A DNA stretch of 37,182 nucleotides from Pseudomonadota bacterium (lineage in GTDB: Bacteria; Pseudomonadota; Gammaproteobacteria; Burkholderiales; Burkholderiaceae_C): positions 22,798-59,979 of the forward strand of contig JAUNTQ010000011.1 in NCBI GenBank assembly GCA_030538605.1, given 5' to 3'. Made by a program: the position numbers and the translations under genes. This document shows, one piece after another, positions 23,836 through 32,251 of this stretch; position 1 is the stretch's first letter; every line of letters begins with the position of its first letter. The notes below the pieces were generated by a model. That model did no database searches. It was not told where the DNA came from and worked only from the letters and a program-made list of their open reading frames with translations.

Positions 23836-26433
23836 ATGAAGAAGAAAAAGCCACAACGAAGCCTTCGTCTGTCTGCGGCGTTTGCTGCCGCGTCCGCGTT
23901 GCTCGGCGCCTGTGGCGGCGACGGTGCCTCGACGGTCGAGCCGCCAGCGGCTCCGCCGCCCATGTCCGTCGTCCCGGCGCCCGCAGCCATCGCCCCTCTC
24001 GTGCCACCTTCGCCAGCGGCTCCGGAGCCGGCCAATCCCGTGCCGCCCCCCGCCCCGGCACCTTCCCCCGCTCCGGCACCCGCTCCGGCGCCAGCACCAG
24101 CGCCAGCACCAGCGCCGTCCAACCCGGCTGCCGCCAACCAGCCGGGGCAGGTCAGCATCAGCGGCGAAGCCAAGGTGGGCCAAACGCTCATGGCCCATGT
24201 CACGGACGACGACGGTGTGCCCAGCATGGGCATCGCCTACCAGTGGCTGGCAGATGGCCAGCCCCTTCCGAATGCCGACGACGCGGCGTACCAGCTGGTG
24301 TCAGGCGATGCCGGCAAGCGCATCAGCGTGACGGCGGTCTACACCGACGAGCGGGGCCATGCCGAGCAGGTGAGCAGCGCACCGACGGCGCCGGTGGTGG
24401 CGCAAAACACGCCGGGCAGCGTCAGCATCGGCGGCAGCGCCAAGGTGGGCAGCACGCTGACGGCGCGCGTGGCCGATGCCGATGGCGTGCCCGCAGCCGC
24501 CGCCATCAGCTACCAGTGGTACGCGAACGGACAGAACATCTCCAACGCCGCCGCAGCCACGTACCAGATTGCCTATGAAGATGCAGGCAAGGTGCTGGCC
24601 GTGCGCGCCAGCTATACCGACAACCGCGGTTACCGCGAGGCACCGCTCAGCGCCTCCACGGCCGTCGTCGTGCGCGATGGCGTGCCCTCCGCCAGCGGAT
24701 ACCACATCTACCAACACACGGTGTATGGCAAGTATCTGGATGCGCGCGAATTTGGCACCGATCCCACAGGCGCCCGGGACAGCATTGCTGCCATCCGCCA
24801 GGCGCTGGCCGCCGCGCATGACGAAGGCGCGGCGCTGTACCTGAAAGGCAGCCTGCGCATTTCGGAGCAAATCCGCATCGACGCCGACACCGCCAGGGTG
24901 ACCGCGCTGTTTGGCGACGGCATGGGGCAGACCGTCATCACCTTCGGCAAGGAGCAGGGCCAGAACGTGTCTGCCAACCCCAACACCAACGAGGACGACC
25001 AGCGCGCCTACGCGGCCATCCTCATCGACGGGCAGAGCGGCAAGACCATCGCCGACCTTTCGCTGAAATACACCGGCGAGTTCTACCGCAAGGGCCAGAG
25101 CTACTTCGGCGTGGTCAGCGGCATCTTTGGCAACGACGTCAGCCGCACCACCATTCGCCAAGTGGCGGTGTCGGGCTTCAACCGCGCGGGCGTGAAGTTC
25201 GACTCCACTGCCGCGCTCACGCGCGACCCCAAAGACCCCAGCGGCCGCACCTACAAGGCGCGCCTCATCCGCGGCGAAATCGGTGAAAACGACGTGCCCG
25301 TGGGCGAGGGCAACCGCGTGGTGGGCAGCCACCTGCACCACAACCGTGTGGCTGGCGCGATGGTCTCGTACCAGAAGAACTTCGTGGCCGAAGGCAACAA
25401 GCTCGAGCGCAACGGCCACGAAGCCGACGGCGGCACCGGCTACGGCATCGCCACCTCGGCGGGCAGCTACAACTTCGGCGTCACCTTTCGCGGCAACACC
25501 ACCGACCACAACTACCGCAAGGGCCTGGACGTGCACGACGGCGACCGCGTCGTCATCGAGAACAACACCGCCGTGGGTGACCGGCTGTACGGCATCTCGG
25601 TCTACAACCGCCAGTTCTCGATGACGCAGGTGCGCATCGCCCACAACACGGTCACGCTCGACCCCGCTTTCCGCCTGGAGGTGGACGACGACCCCGTCAG
25701 CCCCACCGTCTACCACGGCTTGACGGGCATCCACCTGTCCACCAACACCCAGCGCAAGAACCTGCACAGCGCCTCGGCGGGCAAGTTCGAGATCGTCGGC
25801 AACACCGTCACCGGCCTGGGCATCCACAAGAATGCCCAGCACACCTACGGCATCGAGTTCCGCAACCACGAGCAGCAGATCGACTACACGCTCGACATCG
25901 CCCACAACCAGATCAGCGGCACCGGCAGCACCTACCTCATTGCCGTCATCAACGACACCCAGGACGTGTCCGTCAGCCCCAAAGTCAACGGGCCTGGCTC
26001 TGGCACCATCCGCATCATGGGCAACACCGCCAGGGTGGACCACATCGCCAGCGGCGGCATGCCGTTGTACGTGGCCGAGAAAAACACCAACGGCGGTTTG
26101 CGCGGCAGCGCCACCGTCAGCGGCAACACCGTCACCGTGAGCAAGACCACCGACGGCTGGACCGAAGGGCTGGCCTTCGAAACCAACGCCAGCACCATGC
26201 TGGTACGCAACAACACCTTCGAGTTGCGCGGCGCCATCACCCGTCCCGTCGTCCGTGTGACAGGGCTGGGCAGCAGCAACACCGGCAGCTTCACGCTGAC
26301 GGGCAACAGCTTCACCACCGACGCCACGCCTTCGTTCACCAATGGCGACTGGCTGTCCGCCGCGAAGGTCAGCGTCCAGGCCAGCGGCAACAAGCACAAC
26401 GGCAGCGCCATCGCCAACGTCACCCGCAACTGA
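23836..26433 (+). CDS. Surface lipoprotein with two Ig-like repeats and right-handed beta-helix domain
   Basis: An 865-residue lipoprotein precursor. The basic N-terminus and lipobox LLGAC place the lipidated cysteine at residue 26. A Pro/Ala-rich linker (~30-98) follows. Two ~88-residue repeats (about 101-185 and 192-275) share VSI.G.AKVG.TL, DGVP, YQW.A.GQ and YTD.RG, resembling bacterial Ig-like repeats of RTX-type surface proteins. From ~295 on, FGTDPTGARDSIAAIRQAL opens a beta-helix of the Pectate_lyase_3/NosD type, with many N-N-T/GN turns (FRGNTTDHN, IENNTAVGD, VSGNTVTV). Such folds bind or cleave polysaccharides, but no catalytic residues can be assigned. The ATG at 23836 is chosen as the start of the signal sequence. 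Confidence 0.75.
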   Translation: MKKKKPQRSLRLSAAFAAASALLGACGGDGASTVEPPAAPPPMSVVPAPAAIAPLVPPSPAAPEPANPVPPPAPAPSPAPAPAPAPAPAPAPAPSNPAAANQPGQVSISGEAKVGQTLMAHVTDDDGVPSMGIAYQWLADGQPLPNADDAAYQLVSGDAGKRISVTAVYTDERGHAEQVSSAPTAPVVAQNTPGSVSIGGSAKVGSTLTARVADADGVPAAAAISYQWYANGQNISNAAAATYQIAYEDAGKVLAVRASYTDNRGYREAPLSASTAVVVRDGVPSASGYHIYQHTVYGKYLDAREFGTDPTGARDSIAAIRQALAAAHDEGAALYLKGSLRISEQIRIDADTARVTALFGDGMGQTVITFGKEQGQNVSANPNTNEDDQRAYAAILIDGQSGKTIADLSLKYTGEFYRKGQSYFGVVSGIFGNDVSRTTIRQVAVSGFNRAGVKFDSTAALTRDPKDPSGRTYKARLIRGEIGENDVPVGEGNRVVGSHLHHNRVAGAMVSYQKNFVAEGNKLERNGHEADGGTGYGIATSAGSYNFGVTFRGNTTDHNYRKGLDVHDGDRVVIENNTAVGDRLYGISVYNRQFSMTQVRIAHNTVTLDPAFRLEVDDDPVSPTVYHGLTGIHLSTNTQRKNLHSASAGKFEIVGNTVTGLGIHKNAQHTYGIEFRNHEQQIDYTLDIAHNQISGTGSTYLIAVINDTQDVSVSPKVNGPGSGTIRIMGNTARVDHIASGGMPLYVAEKNTNGGLRGSATVSGNTVTVSKTTDGWTEGLAFETNASTMLVRNNTFELRGAITRPVVRVTGLGSSNTGSFTLTGNSFTTDATPSFTNGDWLSAAKVSVQASGNKHNGSAIANVTRN
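24036..24120 (+). repeat. Low-complexity Pro-Ala coding repeats
   Basis: Short repeated units such as GCTCCGGCACC and GCGCCAGCACCA encode an alternating Ala-Pro stretch in the lipoprotein linker. Repeat number could vary by slippage in steps that keep frame, changing linker length. Confidence 0.8.
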
Positions 26434-26470
26434 CGCGCAAGGGCTGGCTTTCTGGCGCGCCTTGCGTAAG

Positions 26471-26490
26471 CTGGCCCCATTTGGGGCCAG
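26471..26490 (+). terminator. Perfect 8-bp hairpin after the lipoprotein gene
   Basis: CTGGCCCC (26471-26478) and GGGGCCAG (26483-26490) pair around ATTT. No U-tract follows (TTGTCG). It is a possible weak terminator between the lipoprotein and hydrolase genes. Confidence 0.4.
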
Positions 26491-26521
26491 TTGTCGCCAG
26501 CGCCATGGCCCGTCTCAGCCC

Positions 26522-27418
26522 ATGCACACGTCGGTCGAAGTCCCCGTTCACCTGCCGCTTGACGCGCGTGGCCGCCTGGCCACGGGCCGGCGCATGGCGG
26601 TGCCCATGGCCGCTGGCGGGCACATCGTCTGGCACGCCTGGGGGACGCCACGAGTGGGCGAGCCGCCGCTGGTGCTGTTTCATGGCGGCAGCGGCTCGTG
26701 GACGCACTGGGTGAAAAACATCGTGCCGCTGCTGGACGCCGGGCGCGCCGTGTGGGCGGTGGACCTGCCCGGCTTCGGCGACAGCGATGCGCCCGCCGGC
26801 GGCGGTGATGCCGACGCCATGGTGGCGCCGCTGGCCGAGAGCATGGCGCAGTTGTTTGGCGGCGTGCCGGTTGATCTGGTGGGCTTTTCCTTTGGCGGCA
26901 TGACAGCCGGGCTGCTGCTGGCCGCGCACCCGCTGCGCGCGCGACAGCTGGTGCTGGTGGGCGCGCCGGCCATGGGCGTGGTGCCCGGGCGCCAGTTTGA
27001 ACTGAAAGGCTGGCGCCACCTGAAAACGCCGCAGGAGCGCGCCGCCGTGCACCGCCACAACCTGGCGGCGCTGATGCTGCACGACGCGCGCGCCATCGAC
27101 GCGCTGGCGCTGGAAGTGCACATCGCCAACGTGCAGCGCGACCGTCTGCCGCGCCGCCGCCTGGCGCACACCGACGTGCTGGCGCGCACCCTGCCCGCCG
27201 TGCCGTGCCCGGTGCACGCCATCTACGGCGCGCACGACGCCATCTACCGCGCCTGGATCCACCAGCTCGAACCCGTGTTTGCCGCCGCAGCGCCCGACTT
27301 TCGCGGCATGCGGCTGATCGACGGCGCAGGCCACTGGGTGCCGTTCGAGGCGCCCGAGGCGTTTCATGCGGCGTTGACGACTGCGCTGCGGGGATGCGTC
27401 GGCATGGGCGCGGGTTGA
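26522..27418 (+). CDS. Alpha/beta-hydrolase-fold protein
   Basis: A 298-residue cytoplasmic hydrolase of the MhpC/haloperoxidase-like type. Oxyanion motif HGGSGSWTHW (54-63), PGFGDSD (83-89), nucleophile Ser123 in GFSFGG, Asp239 in YGAHDAIY and His271 in GAGHWVPFE make a complete triad. There is no signal peptide. The ATG at 26522 is chosen because the family N-terminus begins nearby; the open frame upstream runs into the lipoprotein tail. The substrate is unknown: an ester or a C-C bond. It is followed by a family A terminator-like repeat, so it is probably the last gene of its transcript. Confidence 0.85.
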   Translation: MHTSVEVPVHLPLDARGRLATGRRMAVPMAAGGHIVWHAWGTPRVGEPPLVLFHGGSGSWTHWVKNIVPLLDAGRAVWAVDLPGFGDSDAPAGGGDADAMVAPLAESMAQLFGGVPVDLVGFSFGGMTAGLLLAAHPLRARQLVLVGAPAMGVVPGRQFELKGWRHLKTPQERAAVHRHNLAALMLHDARAIDALALEVHIANVQRDRLPRRRLAHTDVLARTLPAVPCPVHAIYGAHDAIYRAWIHQLEPVFAAAAPDFRGMRLIDGAGHWVPFEAPEAFHAALTTALRGCVGMGAG

Positions 27419-27429
27419 TTAAAAAAAAG

Positions 27430-27505
27430 TAGCTGCTTGCGCACGAATTACGTAATATTCAAGGCAAATGTCATTGATCTGATGTATTTCATACGCAAGA
27501 AGCTA
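27430..27505. repeat. Inverted-repeat element, family A copy 3 (terminator-like)
   Basis: Arms 27430-27453 and 27482-27505 (TAGCTGCTTGCGCACG / ATACGCAAGAAGCTA) match at 19 of 24 positions. An eight-A run precedes the left arm and TGCTTTTTG follows the right arm. It begins 11 nt past the hydrolase stop codon. Confidence 0.8.
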
Positions 27506-27537
27506 TGCTTTTTGATGCATTCGATTCGTGCCTTGCG

Positions 27538-27628
27538 GCATTCCCACGGAGGCCCCAGTGTGTGCCGCTGGGAGGGGAATGCGGGTAAACCCGGCTAATT
27601 TGATTATCACCTGCAACTAAATTGCAGG
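27538..27628 (+). promoter_or_regulatory. Structured leader region upstream of the tannase gene
   Basis: Three hairpins lie in a row: GCATTCCC (27538-27545) with GGGAATGC (27575-27582), enclosing CCCAG/CTGGG (27554-27558, 27568-27572); GGGT/ACCC just after; and CCTGCAA (27610-27616) with TTGCAGG (27622-27628). They end ~50 nt before the AGGAGA ribosome site. They match no riboswitch class I can recognise. Confidence 0.4.
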
Positions 27629-27687
27629 CTGTGCAGCGGCGTGCAGGTGGCCGTTGCCGCGCCCTTGCGACCATTCCAGGAGACACC

Positions 27688-29430
27688 ATGAAACGCAGCC
27701 ATCCGCGCCCCCTGCACCGTCCGGCGTCTGTTGCCATTTTTCTGACCGGCGCTGCCGCGCTGGCGCTTGCGGGCTGCGGTGGTTCCAGCCGTGCCGTGGT
27801 GAACGCCGCACAGCCCGGTGCGCTGCAGCACTGCGCCGATCTGGCGGGCCGCTTCACGCATGCGGGCACCCGCATCGCATCGACGGCGATCGTGGCGGCG
27901 GGCGAGCTGGCAGTGGCCGGTGCTGCTGCCGTGCCCGAGCACTGCCTGGTGCGCGGCGAGATGAACCGCCGCACCAGCGAGGTGGACGGGCAGAGCTACG
28001 CCATCGGTTTCGAGATGCGCCTGCCCACGGCGTGGAACGGCCGCTATTACTACCAGGCCAATGGCGGCGTCGATGGCAGCGTGGTCACCGCCACCGGCCC
28101 CACCGGCGGCGGCGCGCCGCGCAGCAATGCGCTGAGCATGGGCTTTGCCGTCATCAGCTCCGACGCCGGGCATCAGCCCGCGGCGCCCTACTTCGGACTC
28201 GACCCGCAGGCACGGCTGGATTACGGTTATGCGGCCGTGGGCACGCTCACCCCCATGGCCAAGAACCTGATTCACGCCGCCTATGGGCGCGGGCCCGACC
28301 GCAGCTACATCGGCGGTTGCTCCAACGGCGGTCGCCACGTGCTGGCGGCGGCGGCGCGCTACGGCGATCAGTACGACGGCTTTCTGGCCGGCGCGCCAGG
28401 CATGCACCTGCCCAAGTCCGCCGTTGCTCAGCTCTGGAAAGCGCAGCAATACGCCAGCATCGCCAGCGCAACCGTGGCCAGTGGCGCCAATGAGGGGCTG
28501 CCCGACATCGCGAGCGCCGTCACGGCGGCCGAGTGGTCGTTGCTGGGCAGCCGCATCGCCGCGCGCTGCGACGCGCTGGACGGCGCGGTCGACGGCATGG
28601 TGCAGGACATGGCCGCCTGCCAGCTTGCATTCGACATCCAGACCGACGTGCCCACCTGCTCCGGCGCGCGCGACGGCACTTGCCTCACGCCGCCGCAGAA
28701 AGACGTGCTGGCGCGCATCTTTGCCGGCGCCGTCACGCCGGGCGGACAGGCCATCTACAGCCGTTTTCCGTGGGACGCGGGCGTGGCCGGCAGCAACTAC
28801 GCCATGTGGCACTACACCATGTCCACCGAGCGCGACCCCGGCGCGGTGGCCTTCATCTTCAACACCCCGCCGCTGCCGCGTGCCGAATTCAGCGCCACCA
28901 CCGGCCTGCGCTACGCGCTGGGCTATGACCTGGACGCGGGCTACCAGCGCATTTTCGCCACCACGCCCATTTACGCCGAATCGTCCTGGTCGTTCATGAC
29001 GCCGCCTGGCGCCACCGATCTGTCCACGCTGCGTGGTCGGGGTGCCAAGGTGCTGGTCTATCACGGTGTGGCCGATGCCATCTTCTCGGCCAGCGACTCG
29101 GCCGACTGGTATGCCGCGCTCGATCAGGCCAACGCAGGCCGTGCGTCAGACTTTGCGCGCCTGTTCATGGTGCCGGGCATGAACCATTGCTCGGGTGGCC
29201 CGTCGGCAGACCAGTTCGACGCCATCACCGCGCTCGTCAATTGGGTGGAGCAGGGCGAGGCGCCCGCGCGCATCGTTGCCGCCGCACGCGGCCCCGGAGC
29301 CAACGTGGTCAACGCCGAGGTGCCCGCCGATTGGGGCCAGCGCACGCGGCCGCTGTGCGCCTGGCCCGCCGTGGCGCGCTACAACGGCACCGGCGACCCG
29401 CAGGACGCGGCCAGCTTCAGCTGCCGCTGA
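27688..29430 (+). CDS. Tannase/feruloyl-esterase family lipoprotein (MHETase superfamily)
   Basis: A 580-residue secreted esterase with a lipobox LALAGC (lipid Cys30). The tannase-family features are complete: nucleophile Ser212 next to Cys211 in GGCSNGGR, Asp463 in YHGVADAIF, and His500 next to Cys501 in PGMNHCSGG. This is the CS-D-HC pattern, in which the two cysteines join by a disulfide beside the active site. A calcium loop DALDGAVDG is at about 295-303. Family members hydrolyse phenolic esters (gallate, ferulate) and, in MHETase, mono-hydroxyethyl terephthalate. AGGAGA lies 4 nt before the ATG. The lipid anchor suggests an outer-membrane or surface location. The substrate is not predictable by eye. 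Confidence 0.9.
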   Translation: MKRSHPRPLHRPASVAIFLTGAAALALAGCGGSSRAVVNAAQPGALQHCADLAGRFTHAGTRIASTAIVAAGELAVAGAAAVPEHCLVRGEMNRRTSEVDGQSYAIGFEMRLPTAWNGRYYYQANGGVDGSVVTATGPTGGGAPRSNALSMGFAVISSDAGHQPAAPYFGLDPQARLDYGYAAVGTLTPMAKNLIHAAYGRGPDRSYIGGCSNGGRHVLAAAARYGDQYDGFLAGAPGMHLPKSAVAQLWKAQQYASIASATVASGANEGLPDIASAVTAAEWSLLGSRIAARCDALDGAVDGMVQDMAACQLAFDIQTDVPTCSGARDGTCLTPPQKDVLARIFAGAVTPGGQAIYSRFPWDAGVAGSNYAMWHYTMSTERDPGAVAFIFNTPPLPRAEFSATTGLRYALGYDLDAGYQRIFATTPIYAESSWSFMTPPGATDLSTLRGRGAKVLVYHGVADAIFSASDSADWYAALDQANAGRASDFARLFMVPGMNHCSGGPSADQFDAITALVNWVEQGEAPARIVAAARGPGANVVNAEVPADWGQRTRPLCAWPAVARYNGTGDPQDAASFSCR

Positions 29431-29466
29431 GCGCTGGCGCGGGGCGGATGCGGCGGCCCCCGCTGG

Positions 29467-29472
29467 CACAAT
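29467..29472 (+). promoter_or_regulatory. -10-like CACAAT 7 nt before the MarR start codon
   Basis: CACAAT-CGCCGCC-ATG: seven bases separate the box from the start codon and no ribosome site lies between, as at hslR. This suggests a leaderless transcript for the MarR regulator. A -35 element was not identified. Confidence 0.35.
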
Positions 29473-29479
29473 CGCCGCC

Positions 29480-29968
29480 ATGAAACCGTCCGCCCTGCCC
29501 GCCCCTGCCAGGCACCGCAGCCGCCTGCGGCGCCAGGCAGCGCAGGCGGTCGACTCCGGATTTCTGCGCACCCTGGTCGGCTACAACGCCCGCCGTGCCG
29601 CGCTGGCCATCATGGCGCTGTTCAAAGAACGCATGGCGGTGCATGGCTTGCAGCCGGTGGATTTTTCCGTGCTCAGCCTGATCGGGCACAACCCTGGCAT
29701 CACCTCGCGCACCGTGTGCGCCGAGCTGGCTTTGCAGCCGCCCAACCTGGTGCGCCTGCTGGCGCGCCTGGATGAGCGCGCGCTGGTGCAGCGCGAGGCG
29801 CATCCCGACGATGGCCGCGCGCTGGGCTTGTCGCTCAGCCCCGTCGGCCAGGCGCTGCTGGCCGCCGCCGAAGCCACCGCCGCGCAGCTTGAGCTCGACG
29901 CCACGCGTGCGCTCTCGTCGGCCGAGCGGGACCAGCTCATCGACCTGCTGCAACGCATTTACGGCTGA
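29480..29968 (+). CDS. MarR-family transcriptional regulator
   Basis: A 162-residue dimeric DNA-binding protein. The winged helix-turn-helix spans about 55-115: PVDFSVLSLIGHNPGITSR, recognition region LALQPPNLVRLLARLDERALV, and wing REAHPDDGRALGLSLSPVG with the conserved DxR-type DDGR. It begins 49 nt after the tannase gene, and MarR proteins often repress neighbouring aromatic-ester or hydroxycinnamate genes until a phenolic ligand binds. Control of the tannase gene is therefore the first hypothesis. The ATG at 29480 lacks a Shine-Dalgarno sequence. Confidence 0.9.
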   Translation: MKPSALPAPARHRSRLRRQAAQAVDSGFLRTLVGYNARRAALAIMALFKERMAVHGLQPVDFSVLSLIGHNPGITSRTVCAELALQPPNLVRLLARLDERALVQREAHPDDGRALGLSLSPVGQALLAAAEATAAQLELDATRALSSAERDQLIDLLQRIYG

Positions 29969-30056
29969 TGGCCTGGCGGGCTATCCGGCACGGCGTCAGC
30001 TGCTCAAACGCGCAGGCCGGCTGTCATGGGTGGTGCAGACGCCGCACAATCGCGGC

Positions 30057-30077
30057 ACCATGACCATGACCATGACC
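30057..30077 (+). repeat. ACCATG hexamer repeated three times upstream of the QseB-like regulator
   Basis: Three ACCATG units plus a final ACC put ATG codons at 30060, 30066 and 30072. All are out of frame with the regulator and open a 17-codon frame that ends at 30113, overlapping the true start at 30094. A CACAAT box ends 9 nt before the first ATG. Translation of this short frame could influence the regulator. Confidence 0.7.
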
Positions 30078-30093
30078 AGGGCGGTTGAACCCC

Positions 30094-30750
30094 ATGCGCA
30101 TTCTGCTGGTTGAAGACGATGAGCTGCTGGGCTCGGGCCTGCGGGCCGGGCTGGCGCAGCACGGTTTTGCCGTGGACTGGGTGCGCGATGGCGTGGCGGC
30201 CGAGCGCGAGCTGCTTGCCTGCCAGCACGAGGTGGCCGTGCTCGATCTGGGTCTGCCGCGCCAGGACGGCATGGATGCGCTGGCTGCCACGCGCGCCAGG
30301 GGCGTGTGCACGCCCATCCTGATCCTCACTGCGCGCGATGCGGTGGACGCGCGCATCCGCGGGCTGGATGGCGGTGCGGACGACTACCTCGTCAAGCCCG
30401 TCGATCTGGCCGAGCTGGCCGCGCGCCTGCGCGCGCTGGTGCGGCGCGCGCATGGCACACCCGTGCCCCGGCTCACGCTGGGCGAGGTGACGCTGGACGC
30501 CGCCGCGCGCCAGGTGTGGCGCGGCGGCGCGGAGGTGACGCTGTCGGTGCGCGAGTTCGACCTGCTGCACGTGTTCATGCTGCACGCAGACCGCGTGCTC
30601 ACGCGCGAGCAGCTCGAAAAGCACCTGTATCCCTGGGGCAGCGAGGTCAGCAGCAACGCGGTGGAGGTGCACATCCACAACCTGCGGCGCAAGCTGGGCG
30701 CGGGGCTGATCGAGACCATTCGCGGCGTGGGCTACGTCGCGCGGCCGTGA
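30094..30750 (+). CDS. OmpR-family response regulator, QseB/PmrA-like
   Basis: A 218-residue regulator. The receiver has EDDE (7-10), phosphoacceptor Asp51 in VAVLDLGLPRQDG and Lys101 in YLVKPVDL. The C-terminal winged helix shows LSVREFDLLHVFMLH, YPWGSEVSSNAVEVHIHNLRRKLG (recognition region, two motifs) and ETIRGVGYV, as in QseB and PmrA. The ATG at 30094 starts the conserved MRILLVEDD; a TTG at 30085 is less likely. It overlaps the kinase frame and is co-transcribed with it. The nearest target is unknown; QseBC-type systems often control their own operon, motility or envelope genes. Confidence 0.92.
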   Translation: MRILLVEDDELLGSGLRAGLAQHGFAVDWVRDGVAAERELLACQHEVAVLDLGLPRQDGMDALAATRARGVCTPILILTARDAVDARIRGLDGGADDYLVKPVDLAELAARLRALVRRAHGTPVPRLTLGEVTLDAAARQVWRGGAEVTLSVREFDLLHVFMLHADRVLTREQLEKHLYPWGSEVSSNAVEVHIHNLRRKLGAGLIETIRGVGYVARP

Positions 30751-30761
30751 GGGCGTTCGGC

Positions 30762-32171
30762 ATGCTCTGGCCATTGACTTGGGGGCGCCTGTCGCTCGCG
30801 CAGCGGCTCACGGCCCTGGTGCTCGTCTTCGTGCTGCTGGTGTGGGCGCTGACGGCGGCCGTGGGCTGGGTCGTGACCCGGCACGAGCTGAACGAGCTGC
30901 TGGACGCGCATCTGGCGCAGACCGCCGCGCTGCTGGCCACCGGCGAGGTGCGGGACCCGGACGGCGACGAGGTGCTGCAGGCGCCCACGCTCATGCACAA
31001 ATACCAGGCGCGCGTGGCCTTTCAGGTGTGGGAGGGCGACCGGCTGCGCGCGCGCTCGGCCGACGCGCCTGCCACGCCGCTGGCCGCTGCCGGCGCGCGC
31101 GGCCTGAGCGAGCAGCGCATCGACGGCAGGCGCTGGCGCGTGTTCTCCGCCGTGCAGGAAGAAGGCGGTCGCGTGAAGGCCGTCATCCACGTGGGCGAGC
31201 ACGTGTCGGCCCGCCGCGACGTACTGCTGGCCGCGCTGCGCGGCACCCTGGTGCCGCTGCTGCTGACGCTGCCGCTGCTGGTGGCCGGCGTGTGGTGGGC
31301 GGTGGGGCGGGCCGTGCGCCCGCTCAGGCGGCTGGGCGCCAGCGTGGCCGCGCGCCGGCCGCAGGCGCTGGATGCGCTGCCCGAAGATGGCGTGCCGCCC
31401 GAGGTGCAGCCGCTGGTGCGCGCGCTCAACGGCTTGTTCGAGCGCGTGGCCGAGCAGCTGGCCAGCGAGCGGCGCTTCACCGCCGACGCCGCGCACGAGT
31501 TGCGCACGCCCATCGCCGCCATCCGCATGCACGCGCAGGTGGCGCAAGGCGCGCAGGGCGACGGCGAGCGCGCCACCGCCCTGGCCGCCACAGTGGCCGG
31601 CTGCGACCGCGCCACGCACCTGGTCGAGCAGCTGCTGCAGCTGGCCCGGCTGGAGGCCGATGCGGCGCCCGGCGCCGCGCCCAACGACAGCGCGCATGGT
31701 GCGGCAAGCGAGTTGGGCGCCGCCGCCGCCGAGTGCGTGCAGCTGCTGTGGACGCAGGCCGAGGCACGCGGCCAGCAGGTGACGCTGGCGCGCCCGCCCG
31801 CGCCGGTGCCCGTCGCCATGGCGCCCACGCTGCTGGCCGTGCTGCTGCGCAACCTGCTCGACAACGCGCTGCGCTACAGCCCCGACGGCGCGGCCGTGGC
31901 CCTCACGGTGGGCACGCAAGGCGACGCCGCCGCCGGGGCCGCCCTGCTGGTGGTGGAAGACAGCGGCCCCGGCCTGCCGGGCGACGCGCTGGCGCGCCTG
32001 GGCGAGCGCTTTTTTCGCCAGCTGGGCACGGGCCAGAGCGGCAGCGGCCTGGGCTGGTCCATCGTGCGGCGGCTGGCGCGCCTGCATGGCTTGAGCGTGC
32101 AGGCCGACCGCAGCCCCACGCTGGGCGGGCTGCGTGTGCGCGTGGTCTGGCCGGGCGAAGGGGCGCCGTAA
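30762..32171 (+). CDS. Sensor histidine kinase, QseC-like
   Basis: A 469-residue inner-membrane kinase. Helices are at about 17-38 and 162-182 around a ~120-residue periplasmic domain, then a HAMP segment (AVRPLRRLGASVAARRP), the phospho-acceptor His245 in ADAAHELRTPIAA, the N box LLRNLLDNALRYSPDG, and the G boxes EDSGPGLPG and GQSGSGLGWSIV. The ATG at 30762 has GAGGG ~8 nt upstream; a GTG at 30747 that overlaps the regulator stop (GTGA) would add five residues and is the alternative. It pairs with the upstream QseB-like regulator. The signal is unknown. Confidence 0.92.
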   Translation: MLWPLTWGRLSLAQRLTALVLVFVLLVWALTAAVGWVVTRHELNELLDAHLAQTAALLATGEVRDPDGDEVLQAPTLMHKYQARVAFQVWEGDRLRARSADAPATPLAAAGARGLSEQRIDGRRWRVFSAVQEEGGRVKAVIHVGEHVSARRDVLLAALRGTLVPLLLTLPLLVAGVWWAVGRAVRPLRRLGASVAARRPQALDALPEDGVPPEVQPLVRALNGLFERVAEQLASERRFTADAAHELRTPIAAIRMHAQVAQGAQGDGERATALAATVAGCDRATHLVEQLLQLARLEADAAPGAAPNDSAHGAASELGAAAAECVQLLWTQAEARGQQVTLARPPAPVPVAMAPTLLAVLLRNLLDNALRYSPDGAAVALTVGTQGDAAAGAALLVVEDSGPGLPGDALARLGERFFRQLGTGQSGSGLGWSIVRRLARLHGLSVQADRSPTLGGLRVRVVWPGEGAP

Positions 32172-32251
32172 GGCGGAACCCCGCAGGGATTGCGCCGTCG
32201 CCAGCGGCCCCATGCCGCCCGCACGCCGTCATCGTTGCGCGGCACTTGCAG

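Noticed and set aside
24036-24120. CRISPR or tandem-repeat array
   Set aside because: The repeats are short in-frame Ala-Pro codons inside a coding region without spacers.
24301-26397. 698-codon minus-strand frame opposite the beta-helix gene
   Set aside because: Val/Ala/Gly/Asp-rich antisense shadow; the plus strand has lipobox and repeated domains.
27538-27582. Cobalamin or other known riboswitch before the tannase gene
   Set aside because: Stem layout and conserved boxes of known classes are not present, and the gene's function does not fit.
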